A stretch of 64,000 bases of DNA from Martensiomyces pterosporus (lineage: Eukaryota; Kickxellomycota; Kickxellomycetes; Kickxellales; Kickxellaceae), in NCBI GenBank assembly GCA_025201845.1, contig MU603966.1, positions 1 through 64,000 on the forward strand, in the 5' to 3' direction. Shown here piece after piece: positions 40,174-49,840 of this stretch. The notes beneath the pieces were generated by a model. That model made no database searches, had not been told where the DNA came from, and saw only the letters and a program-made list of their open reading frames with translations. The translations under genes were made by a program, and so were the position numbers. How positions within the stretch are numbered: position 1 is the stretch's first letter; each line of letters begins with the position of its first letter.

Positions 40174-41768
40174 GTCTGAAAGCAGGCAGAAAATGCGTGC
40201 AGGTGTGCTTGTGTGTGCGAGTGGCACTGGGTGTCAGGGGATGGCTTCTGTGAGCGAATGCGTGATGCTGATGCAAAAAAGGCACTGAGGAGGATGTATG
40301 TGTGGAAGGCGCGAGGCGTGGCAGGGTGTTCTTGGAATGCAGACGATGCAAGAGAAATGGAGGTGTGCAGGGGGAGCGAGGGTGCGAGGAAAGGCGGGTG
40401 TGGGGAGGGGGCTATATATGCCAGCGGTGCTTGCTCCACAAAGCGCCAGGCGCGCTGCCCAAAGAGGCAGCATTTCCAGGCTGCTTGTCTGCATCCAGGC
40501 GTCGTTTTCAGCAAACCGGCATTGACGCAATGCCGGAAAGACAGCGAGCGGGAAGAGCGGGGGAAATGGACGAGCCTCCCTTCCTGTGCCTGGGGTGCTG
40601 GGGCACCGGGGGCGGTCTGGCGGTCTGGCGGCTGGAACCACCAAGGCTGCCTTGAGCAGCGCAAACCGCCCACTGCTCGCAGGCGTTTTCTGGAGTTCTA
40701 AAAGTAGACCAGGCGGAAACAGGCAACACCAAAACAAACAAGACAATGGATCCGTCTGCAGGTCCGAGGTGGAGAGCTGCAGAGCTGCAGGCAAGCAAGA
40801 GGTGGTCCAGCGCGGAGAGGAAGCGGGGAGTGTGGCCAGCTGCTGCTTCTGCTTTCATAAACAAAGCAGGAGGGGGGCCGAGCACCGGCGGTTGTTGCCA
40901 GCTGAGCCGCGTTGCTCAGGCATGCAATTCCCCTTGTGTGCATGCAGCGTGCTGCTATTGGGAGCGCCGGCGTTCCGAATAGCAAGCAGCGGCAGCAGCA
41001 AGCAAGCAAACACGCCTGGACGCATGGCACCCAAGCGATCCATAAAAGGCGCAGCGCAGAACGCCTGGTGCGCTGTGGGGTGTGTTCGCACTAAGCCTCC
41101 TCTCTGTCTGGCGCCGCTGCGTTTGGAGGCATTGTGTGGATCAAGTGTGTGGTTTCTGGTGCATCATCTGCGCCGACGGTGCCGGCTTCTCGAATGCCAC
41201 TGCTGTCTGTCTTGCGTCCTGTCTGCTTTGCGCTTCCTGCCAGCCAGTGCAGCCGACATCCTGGACTGGCACTGCTCGTCCTGCCATGAGTGCTGCTGTG
41301 GCAGCAGTGGTGCCAGGAGATGGCGCTGCGCGCTGTGTGGATCAGTGTGCACAGGGGGGGGGGAAGAACGAAGCTCTGTGCCAGGCAGACTGCAGGAGCG
41401 GCGGTGTGCGTGTCTGGATCTGGCTCGTCTTGAGCGCACGGGATTCCCGAGGCTGGAAGGCTTGGTGGTTGCAAGCGAGATGCCGGACATAATTGGCATT
41501 GCATCTGGTGCTCTTTGGGCCATTCTGTTGGTGCAAGCACACCCGCACACAGGAGAGGATGCGCCATTGTTGCTGGTGTGGTGCTCAAGGCATGCGGCAC
41601 CTTACCTATCAGCAGCATGGACTGACAGTGAATGGTGGGTAGCAGGTGGATTGTTTGCTCGTTTATTAGTGGTTACAGATTTGATGCAGTAAATTAAAGG
41701 AAAGCGACGCCGCAATCTCTATCCTGTGTGTATGCTAAAGGGCGCTTCTCAAAGTCCGTTTGGCGATG
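40174..41768. other. Gene-poor region with one weak cysteine-rich candidate
   Basis: A plus-strand ATG at 41287 gives a frame with CVDQC...CQADC around a run of ten G (41354-41363); see findings. A TATA-like CCATAAAAGG lies near 41039-41048. A 368-codon plus frame (40586-41692) has no domain. Confidence 0.35.
40413..40418 (-). promoter_or_regulatory. TATA box of the cysteine-rich gene
   Basis: TATATA on the minus strand, 240 bases upstream of ATG 40173, with no intervening ATG. Confidence 0.45.
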
Positions 41769-41861
41769 TTAAAAGCTCAAGAGGTTGTCAACCTGCTCCT
41801 CGGTGGGGGGGCTGGGGGTTTGAGTGATCTTGTGGAAGAACTGGCGAGCCTTGCTGAACAT
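41769..41861 (-). CDS. Candidate 30-residue peptide gene
   Basis: A minus-strand ATG at 41861 opens 30 codons ending in TAA at 41769-41771. The N-terminal part (MFSKARQFFHKI) can form a basic amphipathic helix. A TPSPP hinge and an acidic end (TEEQVDNLLSF) follow. A consensus TATAAA on the minus strand lies at 41970-41975, about 110 bases upstream, a spacing normal for a fungal promoter and short leader. It is too short for routine gene calling. It could be a membrane-associated or stress-type micropeptide, or an uORF of an unseen transcript. I do not recognise a family. Confidence 0.4.
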   Translation of the reverse strand: MFSKARQFFHKITQTPSPPTEEQVDNLLSF

Positions 41862-41969
41862 TTTGTATGGCTATTGATTCGTGAAAGTGAAGCTGAGTGC
41901 GGTGTTGTCTAAACGTGTAGTGGGCAAGTGATAGAAAATACGATTCCTAACCGTGCTCCTCCTCGCCCC

Positions 41970-41975
41970 TTTATA
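41970..41975 (-). promoter_or_regulatory. TATA box upstream of the 30-residue ORF
   Basis: TATAAA (minus strand) in CTTGTTATAAAGGGG, about 110 bases before ATG 41861. Confidence 0.45.
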
Positions 41976-43297
41976 ACAAGCTGTAGAGCCATGATCGAGT
42001 GCTGTGGCGGTATGGCTAAATCAGCAGGCTACTTTACACAGCAACAAGAGATAGGCACAAGAAAACAACGTTGCTAATGTACGCGCTCTGCGCACTAGCA
42101 AGCTTGTCAGTTTATTGTTATTGTACCAGCAATTGTAGCTTTTTGATTTCCAGAGCCCAGAGGTGCAATTGAAACTGATTTTTACTCAGTGCGCAAGTAT
42201 TGGCCAGAGGGCACCAGCGCATACAACGCTTTGAAAAAGTGCTATTGCTACAATTAGCAATTGTGTATTGTTGAGTATTAGAGGCGAGTAATCGGAATAT
42301 GTGTCTGCCAGTGTAGCGTGGTATTGTTTTTATAAGCTTGCGCTGCACTCCACATGCCCAACACCGTGTATCTCTCCTTTCTTCTCTCCTGTACCAGAAA
42401 GCTGAAAGGCAGCCAGTCAGCAGCATGTCATACGTCTCTTCAGACTGTGGTTAGCGCTGACACTGCCATCCCTCTTCTGACTGCTGACGGCAATACCAGG
42501 GTGAATGTGTGAGCGGCTTGAGAGCTGGTGAGCACAATACAAGTTAGAAGGAAGGCCTTGGCTGCACCACCCACCACCACTCGCTTTGATTCATATCGCT
42601 GCAGCGTGCATCTTGTATCTGCGAGTCGAAGCGATGCACGATCACTGCTGATCTGGGACGGTTGATATATGCAAAAGGTGATGTGTCTAGACGTGGATTA
42701 GCCGAGTGTTTCACAAGTATTGTTCGTGTCTTGCTTGCGTAATGCTGCAACGTCTCGGCTCATGCTGTACCAAACATAAAATGTCACCTCCCCATGCCAT
42801 CCGCATCAGCTTGAGCGTGGGAGCGCGCCGCTGCGGTATTTCTCACCTTCAGGCGAGCCGCGGAGGCTCGGCGATCATGTGGAGCCAAACGAAGCAGCAC
42901 TTCCCCTTGTGACTCCTTGCCCTAATTACGAATCTGCACAACTCCAACCAATGGCTGGCGCACCATGTGACTCAGCCTGCGTGACGAGCGGTTCATAGGC
43001 GATTGCGACAAATCGATATCCCGGGCGACGTACAGACGAAGGCGGGAATAGCGTTTGCGCGTGGCAGCCGCTTTACTGGCGGCCTATTCGATCCGCTCGG
43101 CCTTCCGGCTTCATTAGAAGCTGACACGTGGTCCCCTCTTCAAGAAGTTCCCGCTTTGGCTTTGTGCGCTTTCGGGCACGCTTGCCAGCAACATAGCCGC
43201 AGCGTCTGCATGCACGCTGGCCTTTCTGCCCGGCTTTCTTGGCATTGTCGCTCGCCCACTCTGCCTGCGCTTTCTTCTTCTCCTTCCATACTTTGTT

Positions 43298-43305
43298 TTT
43301 ATAAC
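43298..43305 (+). promoter_or_regulatory. TATA box of the M36 protease
   Basis: TTTATAAC, 265 bases upstream of the ATG and followed by a C/T-rich leader. Confidence 0.4.
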
Positions 43306-43569
43306 ACTCTCCCCTCCACGCTCAGCAGACTTGTTTTACAACCGCCACAAGACACCCCTTTCTTCATATTCTCCATCTATACTCATATATTTCTTCTGTA
43401 TCATCCTGTACTCCTACTAGCTCAAGCAAGCAGCTGCGCATTATACCTGTCTTTCCTGTATCACTAGCCCCAACCATACACTGCACCGCCCCTGTTTTCG
43501 CTGTATAGTCTGCTGCAGACCCCCTCCTTGCCTGCTAGAGAAATAGCGAACTGCGAAAGAAAGAAAACA

Positions 43570-45825
43570 ATGGTTAAATCCGTGCTTCTTCTGGGCATGA
43601 CCCTTGCCGCGCTGTCGGCCTCGGTTTCGGCAAGCAACTTCCACGGCTACCACCACAACCACCGCAACGACGTCAAGCCCTTTGGCCCTAATTCTCGCGC
43701 TGCGGCGCACTACACCGTGTACTCAACGCCCGTTGAGGTGAAGCCTCAGAGCATTGCCAAGCGCCACCTGCGCGCCAATCGATTGGCCACGGCTGGCAAG
43801 GTGGATGCTGGGCTCGAGGACAAGGTTTCAATCGCAGTCACATATCTATCGACGCAGCACGATATCCCAGAGCACAACATGAAGCTCAAGGATGCATACC
43901 GCAGCGAGCACAATGGTGTTACGCATATCTACTTCCGCCAGGTAGTCAATGGCCTGGAGGTTGTCAACGCCAACGCCAATGTCAACATCGACAAGCACGG
44001 CCGTGTCATTTCGTCTGGAAACTCGTTCTCCACCTCATTCACTGTGCTCAACAAGGACCACAAGGCACAGCACAAGGTGGAGGCTGCTATCAAGGACTCC
44101 TGGGAGCATGCTCAGCACCTCGCTAGCACCGCCTTTGATGCCATTGTGTCTGAGGTTTCTGACGGAATTGACAGGGTGAAGGAGCTTGTAGGCCCCTATG
44201 TCGACGAAATCAGGGACCGCCTGCACATGCAGGACTCTCCCTATGCTGGGGAGGCTGTCATCGACTTGACTGAGCCGGAGACCTACCGTTCGGCTGGGCG
44301 CCAGCACACATTCGAGGTGCGTGACGGCAAGAGGGTATACCTCTCGGCGAAGGAAGCGGTCTACCACCTTGCGCGCCATCTCAAGGAGGACTTGCTTCCC
44401 CACCAGCTGTCGGCTGTTGAAGTCGACGCAGCCATCAACTTGGATGGCGACCCTGAAATCGCGCTCTGCGGTCTTCCCACGGGCTTTGCTGTCGACGGCA
44501 AGGTCACTGCGCAGCCGGCGCTCATCAAGCTTGACGACGGATCGCTCGAGGAGACCTGGGACCTGACCGTTGAGCAGGACGACCACTGGTGGAATGCTCA
44601 GGTCAATGCGCGCACGGGCAAGGTCAACGCTCTGGTTGACTGGACTAGCCAGTACACCGCCGCGCCCGAGGCATTCCGCGTGTACCCGTGGCAGGTGCCA
44701 GACCCCTCGCTTGGTGAGCGTGTGCTTGTCGAGAACCCAGCGGACAAGACTGCCAGCCCACAGGGATGGGTCAAGTCCAACCAGACCGCCGGCAACAACG
44801 TCTATGCTCAGTCCAACCCCGACGGTGGCTACAGCTGGGAGCACAACTTCCGCCCTACTTCCGCCGACCGCGTGTTCGACTACCCTCTGGATCTGAAGAA
44901 GCAGCCGTCGACATACATCGAGGCAGCGATCACCCAGCTGTTCTACACAAACAACTTCATGCACGATCTCTTCTTCCGCTACGGGTTCGACGAGGCATCG
45001 GGCAACTTCCAGAACGAGAACTTTAGCGGCAAGGGCCGTGGCAACGACGCTGTTATTGCCAACGCCCAGGATGGCAGCGGGTACAACAACGCCAACTTTG
45101 CTACGCCTCCCGATGGCCGTCACCCCAAGATGCGCATGTACGTGTGGGACATCACCAGCCCCTACCGCGATGGCGACCTGGACCAGGGCATCGTTGTGCA
45201 CGAGTACACGCACGGAATCAGCATCCGCCTGACTGGCGGGCCAGCGAACTCCAACTGCCTCAGCTGGGGCGAGTCTGGCGGTATGGGCGAGGGCTGGGGA
45301 GACATCTTTGCCACGATTATCCGCCTGACTGAGAACAGCACGCGCACAGACGACGTCCCCATGGGTGCCTACTCGGCCAAACGCGGCATCCGCAAGTACC
45401 CGTACTCGACCAGCCTCAAGACAAACCCGTCGACCTACGGCATTATGGACGGACCAGCGTACTGGGAGGTGCATGCCAAGGGCGAGGTCTGGGCGGTGAT
45501 CTACTACGAGGTTCTGTGGAATCTCATCGATGCTCACGGATTCACCAAGGACCTGTTCGGCCACGACCTGACCAAGGGCAATGTGCTTGCCCTCCAGCTG
45601 CTTGTTGACGGAATGAAGCTCCAGCCGTGCATGCCAAACTTCATCGATGCCCGCGACGCCATCATTCTTGCCGACAGCCAGCTCACGGGTGGCAAGAACA
45701 AGTGCCTGATCTGGAAGGGCTTTGCCAAGCGTGGGCTGGGCGCCAATGCCGAGCTCACCTTTGACTCGCCTTGGGGCGGAGGCTCGCGCACCGAGGACTT
45801 TAGCGTCCCTCGCGAGTGCAGATAA
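43570..45825 (+). CDS. Fungalysin, secreted M36 metallopeptidase
   Basis: Extracellular zinc endopeptidase made as a preproenzyme of 751 aa. Residues 1 to about 21 are a signal peptide (LLLGMTLAALSASVSA). A propeptide with an FTP-type region (HIYFRQVVNGLEVVNANANVN) follows, and the mature catalytic part begins near residue 385. The zinc motif HEYTH is at 544-548, followed by LTGGPANSNCL and the GMGEGWGDIFA segment with the third ligand Glu. Length and order match fungalysins of saprotrophic and animal-associated fungi. Single exon; ATG 43570 is preferred because the signal peptide starts there. It stands alone between two gene-poor islands. Confidence 0.95.
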   Translation: MVKSVLLLGMTLAALSASVSASNFHGYHHNHRNDVKPFGPNSRAAAHYTVYSTPVEVKPQSIAKRHLRANRLATAGKVDAGLEDKVSIAVTYLSTQHDIPEHNMKLKDAYRSEHNGVTHIYFRQVVNGLEVVNANANVNIDKHGRVISSGNSFSTSFTVLNKDHKAQHKVEAAIKDSWEHAQHLASTAFDAIVSEVSDGIDRVKELVGPYVDEIRDRLHMQDSPYAGEAVIDLTEPETYRSAGRQHTFEVRDGKRVYLSAKEAVYHLARHLKEDLLPHQLSAVEVDAAINLDGDPEIALCGLPTGFAVDGKVTAQPALIKLDDGSLEETWDLTVEQDDHWWNAQVNARTGKVNALVDWTSQYTAAPEAFRVYPWQVPDPSLGERVLVENPADKTASPQGWVKSNQTAGNNVYAQSNPDGGYSWEHNFRPTSADRVFDYPLDLKKQPSTYIEAAITQLFYTNNFMHDLFFRYGFDEASGNFQNENFSGKGRGNDAVIANAQDGSGYNNANFATPPDGRHPKMRMYVWDITSPYRDGDLDQGIVVHEYTHGISIRLTGGPANSNCLSWGESGGMGEGWGDIFATIIRLTENSTRTDDVPMGAYSAKRGIRKYPYSTSLKTNPSTYGIMDGPAYWEVHAKGEVWAVIYYEVLWNLIDAHGFTKDLFGHDLTKGNVLALQLLVDGMKLQPCMPNFIDARDAIILADSQLTGGKNKCLIWKGFAKRGLGANAELTFDSPWGGGSRTEDFSVPRECR

Positions 45826-45900
45826 CTGGTACATGGTGCTCGCAGCAGTGACGCGGCCTTGCGTGCTCTCGCGCATTTCCTTTTTCTTTATAATGCTTTT

Positions 45901-45924
45901 TCCTCTTCCTCTTCCTCTTCCTCT
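45901..45924. repeat. TCCTCT hexamer repeat (x4)
   Basis: Four perfect copies of TCCTCT in the fungalysin 3' flank. Confidence 0.85.
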
Positions 45925-46867
45925 TTGTCTGTTCCACATTCTAACAAGCCAGCTTGAAGGCAAATAGTGCTACCAAGACAAGCGGTACAGAATGCACGTC
46001 TTTTTTTTTTTTTTTGCCAGCCCAGCCTGATTTTACATCTCTGCTGTAGTAGCCTAGCCTTTGATAACGCCATCTCTGGAGACGGGGCGAGAGAAGTGGG
46101 GGCTTGCTTACTATTACAGTGAATAGTAAAAGACACCACAATGGACGCATTATGCAGCAGTTCCATAGTGGACCCGGCGACAATACCAACGTTTGTTGCA
46201 CATTTTGGCCTTGAATATGGCATATGGGCTTGTTTATTTATCTACTCTAACCGCACATGCTGTAACTGCTCGTTGACGCCATTTCGGGCGAATGCGAGTG
46301 CTTGGACAGCATGGTGGTGGTCGCAGCAGGCAGCTGCCGCTATTGGCGCTATTGGCGCTATTGTCGCTGGTGCTGTTGCATTCGGAGGTGTGGGCGATGC
46401 CAGGGTGCCTGGCGCTTGCAGAGTCTAATTTTTCCACGGCCATTTTTGTGTGGTGTGGCCAGGACATGTGCACAGCGAAAGCGACAATGCGTGGTGATAT
46501 GGACAGCAGCTGCGCATACATGCCGTGCGTGTGCTTTGTGGTAGAAAGGTGCAACGGATGCACAGCCCCAGCAGTGGCAGGAGGCGAGGAGGCATGCACA
46601 TGAGGCACTGTCTGAGCGGCTCCACCCCCTCCTCCTTACCCCTTCTCCAATCTATCCTTACAAGGCAAGACGCATAATGGTGCTGCTGCTGTTTGTCTGT
46701 TTCACTCATTTTGCTGCCATGGACAATGTGCGCAGACACGCATTGTGTGGATACTTAGCGTGTGAATTGGGGTGTAGGCATGTATAATGGCGCACATGTC
46801 CCCAGCACGGCTCTCAGAGTGGTGTGCCAGCGTGGGTAAAGAAGGCTAGGGCTGCTGCCTTTGCGCC

Positions 46868-46891
46868 TCCCCCTTCCCCCTTCCCCCTTCC
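46868..46891. repeat. C5T2 tandem repeat, possible i-motif/G-quadruplex
   Basis: Three CCCCCTT units, flanked by further C pairs. The minus strand therefore carries regularly spaced G tracts. Confidence 0.6.
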
Positions 46892-47430
46892 GTCTTGGCC
46901 ATCGGGCGCTGCCACATTTCCTTGCTGCTCGTTTGCACGTCCTGGATTGGGCCAGCGTCAGCTCACCAGGCAGCCCCCATCTCTTCGGTGTTCATCCTGC
47001 AAGAGCCACCACTACACCCATGCGTGGCCATATTTGGAGCGTGCGCTGACCCACGCTCATCCTCGCTCCAGGATCGACTATGACTCAAATGCAGACACCG
47101 CGCTATCAGGTGACGGGCGGCGATGAGCCGATGCCCGTTCCGCGTTGATCCAGAGTGTAGTGTGGGAGAAGGCAAGTGGCCATGACGCTCCAGCGAGTGC
47201 GTCCTATGTGACCCAGAGCAGCTGGAAGGAAGCAGCGCTACAGCCTGCAGCATCAGCTATTTGGGATCCTACCAGCAGCCAGCACAGCTTGCTGGCGGTA
47301 GGTAGCAGCGGCGTAAGGGGAGGGCGTGGATAGGGGAGGGCCGTGTAACCCGGGCTGGCAGAATTTTCGCTGCAATGCCCCAAACTTTAAGGAGCAGGAG
47401 GGTACAGGAGCAGGCGGCGGAGGCAGCAGC

Positions 47431-47460
47431 GGCAGTGGGCGGCAGTGGGCGGCAGTGGAC
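47431..47460. repeat. GGCAGTGGGC decamer repeat (x3)
   Basis: Two perfect copies and a third with one change. Confidence 0.85.
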
Positions 47461-47906
47461 GACAGCGCCAGAAGCACCGCATGCATGCGAAAACAATGCG
47501 CACACTTTTTTTGTTTAAAGGGCACAGGGGGTGGGATTTCGCAGCACGCTACGATCGCTGGATTTTCCAGTGCTTGGGCGAAAAATCTCGCTACTGCATG
47601 TGGAATGGAAGCAGCCAGAGAGAAATGGCAGATTTGGTATTAAGGATTGGCGCACTTAAATAGCAGGCAGCGCTGCCGCTGTCTCCGTGTCCCCTCTTGC
47701 TTGCTCATCTACCTTGCCCTCTTTCTCCTTCTGAGTACTAGATCCCACCCGCCAGCCCTTGCTGCTACTACTGCTGCACCGGCCAACCCCACTGCACTGC
47801 TCTCCCCTGTATATTATTTCTTGTTTTTTTCTTGCGCCATCCCTTGACCCAGGATCTGGCAGGAACTGCAAAGAAACAGCATCCATTCATACTCTGGACT
47901 TGGGAG

Positions 47907-49490
47907 ATGAGTGCCACCAGCTTGGACAGCCGCCTGGATGAGGCAGCTCCGTTGATATCCGCACACCCATCAGAGGCCACGCTCGCCGGCGACTCCGCTG
48001 TGCAAGGCGACATTGTGGTTGACGACGAGCTCAACGTGTCGCGCATCTCGCTGATCAAGCAAGAGTCGCTGTGGCTCCTGACCTCGTCCATACCACTCAC
48101 CCTGTCGTACCTGTGCCAGAGCTCATTCACGTTTATCAGCATGCTCAGTGTTGGAAAACTCGGCGTGAACGAGCTGGCTGCTGCATCCCTGGGCATCATG
48201 ATCATCAACTTTGTCGTGCTGATGCCCTGCGTCGGGCTCGCCTGTGCACTGGAGACCTTTTGCAGCACTGCATTCACTGCATCGCCTGACAAGACGCGCG
48301 TCGGCTTCCACATGCAGCGTGGGCTGGTGGCCGTGACTCTGCAGATGATTCCGACCATCCTTCTCTTCGTCTTCATCGATCCGCTGCTTCTGCAGCTGGG
48401 CCAGACGCCAGAGGTCGCTACGCTATGCGGCCAGTTCCTGCGCGTTTGGCTCCTGGGCAGCTGGCCGCTGGTCGCCTTCGAGTGCTTGAAGCGCTTCGTG
48501 CAGGCCCAGGGAATTATGCAGGCTAGCACCTGGGTGATGGCCGTTGTTGCGCCGCTGCACTTGTACAACAGCTATGCGCTTGTCTGGTCGGAGTCCTTTG
48601 GCCTTGGCTTTGTTGGGGCTCCGCTGGCGACGGCGATTAGTAGCTGGCTGCTGTTTTTGGGCCTCGTTGGCTACATTGCATGCAGCAAGGCGCGCGAGGC
48701 ATGGGGCGGGTTTACGCTTACTTGCCTCGACGGCATCTGGGAGTTTTACCGCCTGGCAATCCCCAGCGCAGCCATGATGGCCTGCAGCTGGGCGGCATTT
48801 GAGCTAGTCACATTTGGATCGTCTATATTTGGACCTGTGTCGCTTGCCGCCCAGGCATGCATTTTCAGCGCAATGAGCCTTACCTACCAGACGCCTGCCG
48901 CCATCGGGTCCGCCGCGGCCACTCGCATTGGAAACTCGCTGGGCAACGGGAAGCAAAGGCGTGCCCGATACTCCTCGTACATCTCCATCTCGATGGGGTA
49001 TGTTGTTGGCATGGGGTGCTCACTGATGCTCTTCCTCAACCGCCAGCGCTGGGGCTACATCTTCACCGACAATGAAGACGTAGCTGTGCTGTGCAGCGAG
49101 CTGATTCCTTACTTTGCCGCTGTGCAGACATACGACGGAATGAACGGGCTTGTTGCTGGTATCCTGCGCGCCCTGGGCAAGCAGAGCCTGGGTGCAGCCC
49201 TGGCATTCCCCTCGTTCTGGGTCTTTGCTATTCCCATTGCCTTCTACCTCGGAATGGGTCCGCCCCACCTTGAGGTTGTTGGTCTGTGGCTGGGCCTTGC
49301 TGTTGGCGTCATCCTCTACTCTCTCTCCCAGCAGTGCTACATTTTGTTCTATGTTGACTGGCGCCATGAAGTGAAGGTCTGCCTCGACCGCTTGGAGAGG
49401 TCCACGCGCACCAAGGCCATCGCCCCCGAGTCGCTATCGTGCGGGTCGTCGCGCGAGTCTCTTGCCGCAGACTACGGATCTATGGCATGA
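47907..49490 (+). CDS. MATE-family multidrug/metabolite efflux transporter
   Basis: 527-aa membrane protein of the MATE (MatE) family, cation-coupled exporters of organic cations and toxins at the plasma membrane or vacuole. The N-terminal 55 residues are cytosolic. A run of about twelve hydrophobic segments begins at IPLTLSYLCQSSF. Family landmarks are PCVGLACALETFCSTAFTA and TPAAIGSAAATRIGNSLGNG, typical of eukaryotic MATEs with the two-repeat layout. Two MatE domains fill the length. ATG 47907 is the first in frame; the frame is open upstream without an ATG. The substrate cannot be told. Converges on the SIS-domain gene. Confidence 0.93.
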   Translation: MSATSLDSRLDEAAPLISAHPSEATLAGDSAVQGDIVVDDELNVSRISLIKQESLWLLTSSIPLTLSYLCQSSFTFISMLSVGKLGVNELAAASLGIMIINFVVLMPCVGLACALETFCSTAFTASPDKTRVGFHMQRGLVAVTLQMIPTILLFVFIDPLLLQLGQTPEVATLCGQFLRVWLLGSWPLVAFECLKRFVQAQGIMQASTWVMAVVAPLHLYNSYALVWSESFGLGFVGAPLATAISSWLLFLGLVGYIACSKAREAWGGFTLTCLDGIWEFYRLAIPSAAMMACSWAAFELVTFGSSIFGPVSLAAQACIFSAMSLTYQTPAAIGSAAATRIGNSLGNGKQRRARYSSYISISMGYVVGMGCSLMLFLNRQRWGYIFTDNEDVAVLCSELIPYFAAVQTYDGMNGLVAGILRALGKQSLGAALAFPSFWVFAIPIAFYLGMGPPHLEVVGLWLGLAVGVILYSLSQQCYILFYVDWRHEVKVCLDRLERSTRTKAIAPESLSCGSSRESLAADYGSMA

Positions 49491-49840
49491 ACCAACAAAT
49501 GCCTGGAGAGGCAAAATCCTGTCGCAGGACTGACTTGAGGGCGCCAATGTCACTCGGCCCATACCTACACACTGCGATGCTCTTCCACTACACGGTAGTT
49601 TGGCGTACTAGCGACTACCAAAAACAAAAGCAAATCCTCTTTTTCATGCTTGGATGGTGTCTGGTCCAAGCGCATTTGCTGGCAATTCAGCTATTGCTTA
49701 GTACTTGTCGTTACTACTCATTATTATTAATAAGGATTATTTTTACAGCATCAACGGCCACCGTTGGAACACACAATTACTAATCGCCTTTATACTCGTA
49801 GCAGCCGCGCCATCGGCTAACTTCCCTGGCACATGTGTGC
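49491..49840. other. Convergent 3' region MATE/SIS
   Basis: Non-coding 350 bases between two stop codons. Nothing else recognised. Confidence 0.6.

Larger units (their letters stand above)
41862..43569. other. Intergenic region upstream of fungalysin
   Basis: 1.7 kb, more AT-rich in 42000-42700 than its surroundings, holding promoters for the peptide ORF (minus) and the protease (plus). No further gene recognised. Confidence 0.5.
45826..47906. other. Gene-poor region between fungalysin and MATE gene
   Basis: 2.1 kb with microsatellites (TCCTCT x4 at 45901-45924), a C-tract cluster near 46868-46891 and a decamer repeat at 47431-47460. One weak candidate for a secreted cysteine-rich protein (46292-46603, plus) is described in the findings. 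The last part is the MATE promoter and leader. Confidence 0.4.

Noticed and set aside
40586..41692. 368-codon plus-strand ORF
   Set aside because: Low-complexity, no domain, interrupted by G10 run; better read as non-coding with a short cysteine-rich candidate.
44035..45963. 642-codon minus ORF opposite fungalysin
   Set aside because: Antisense shadow of a strongly biased coding frame; the plus frame has full fungalysin motifs.
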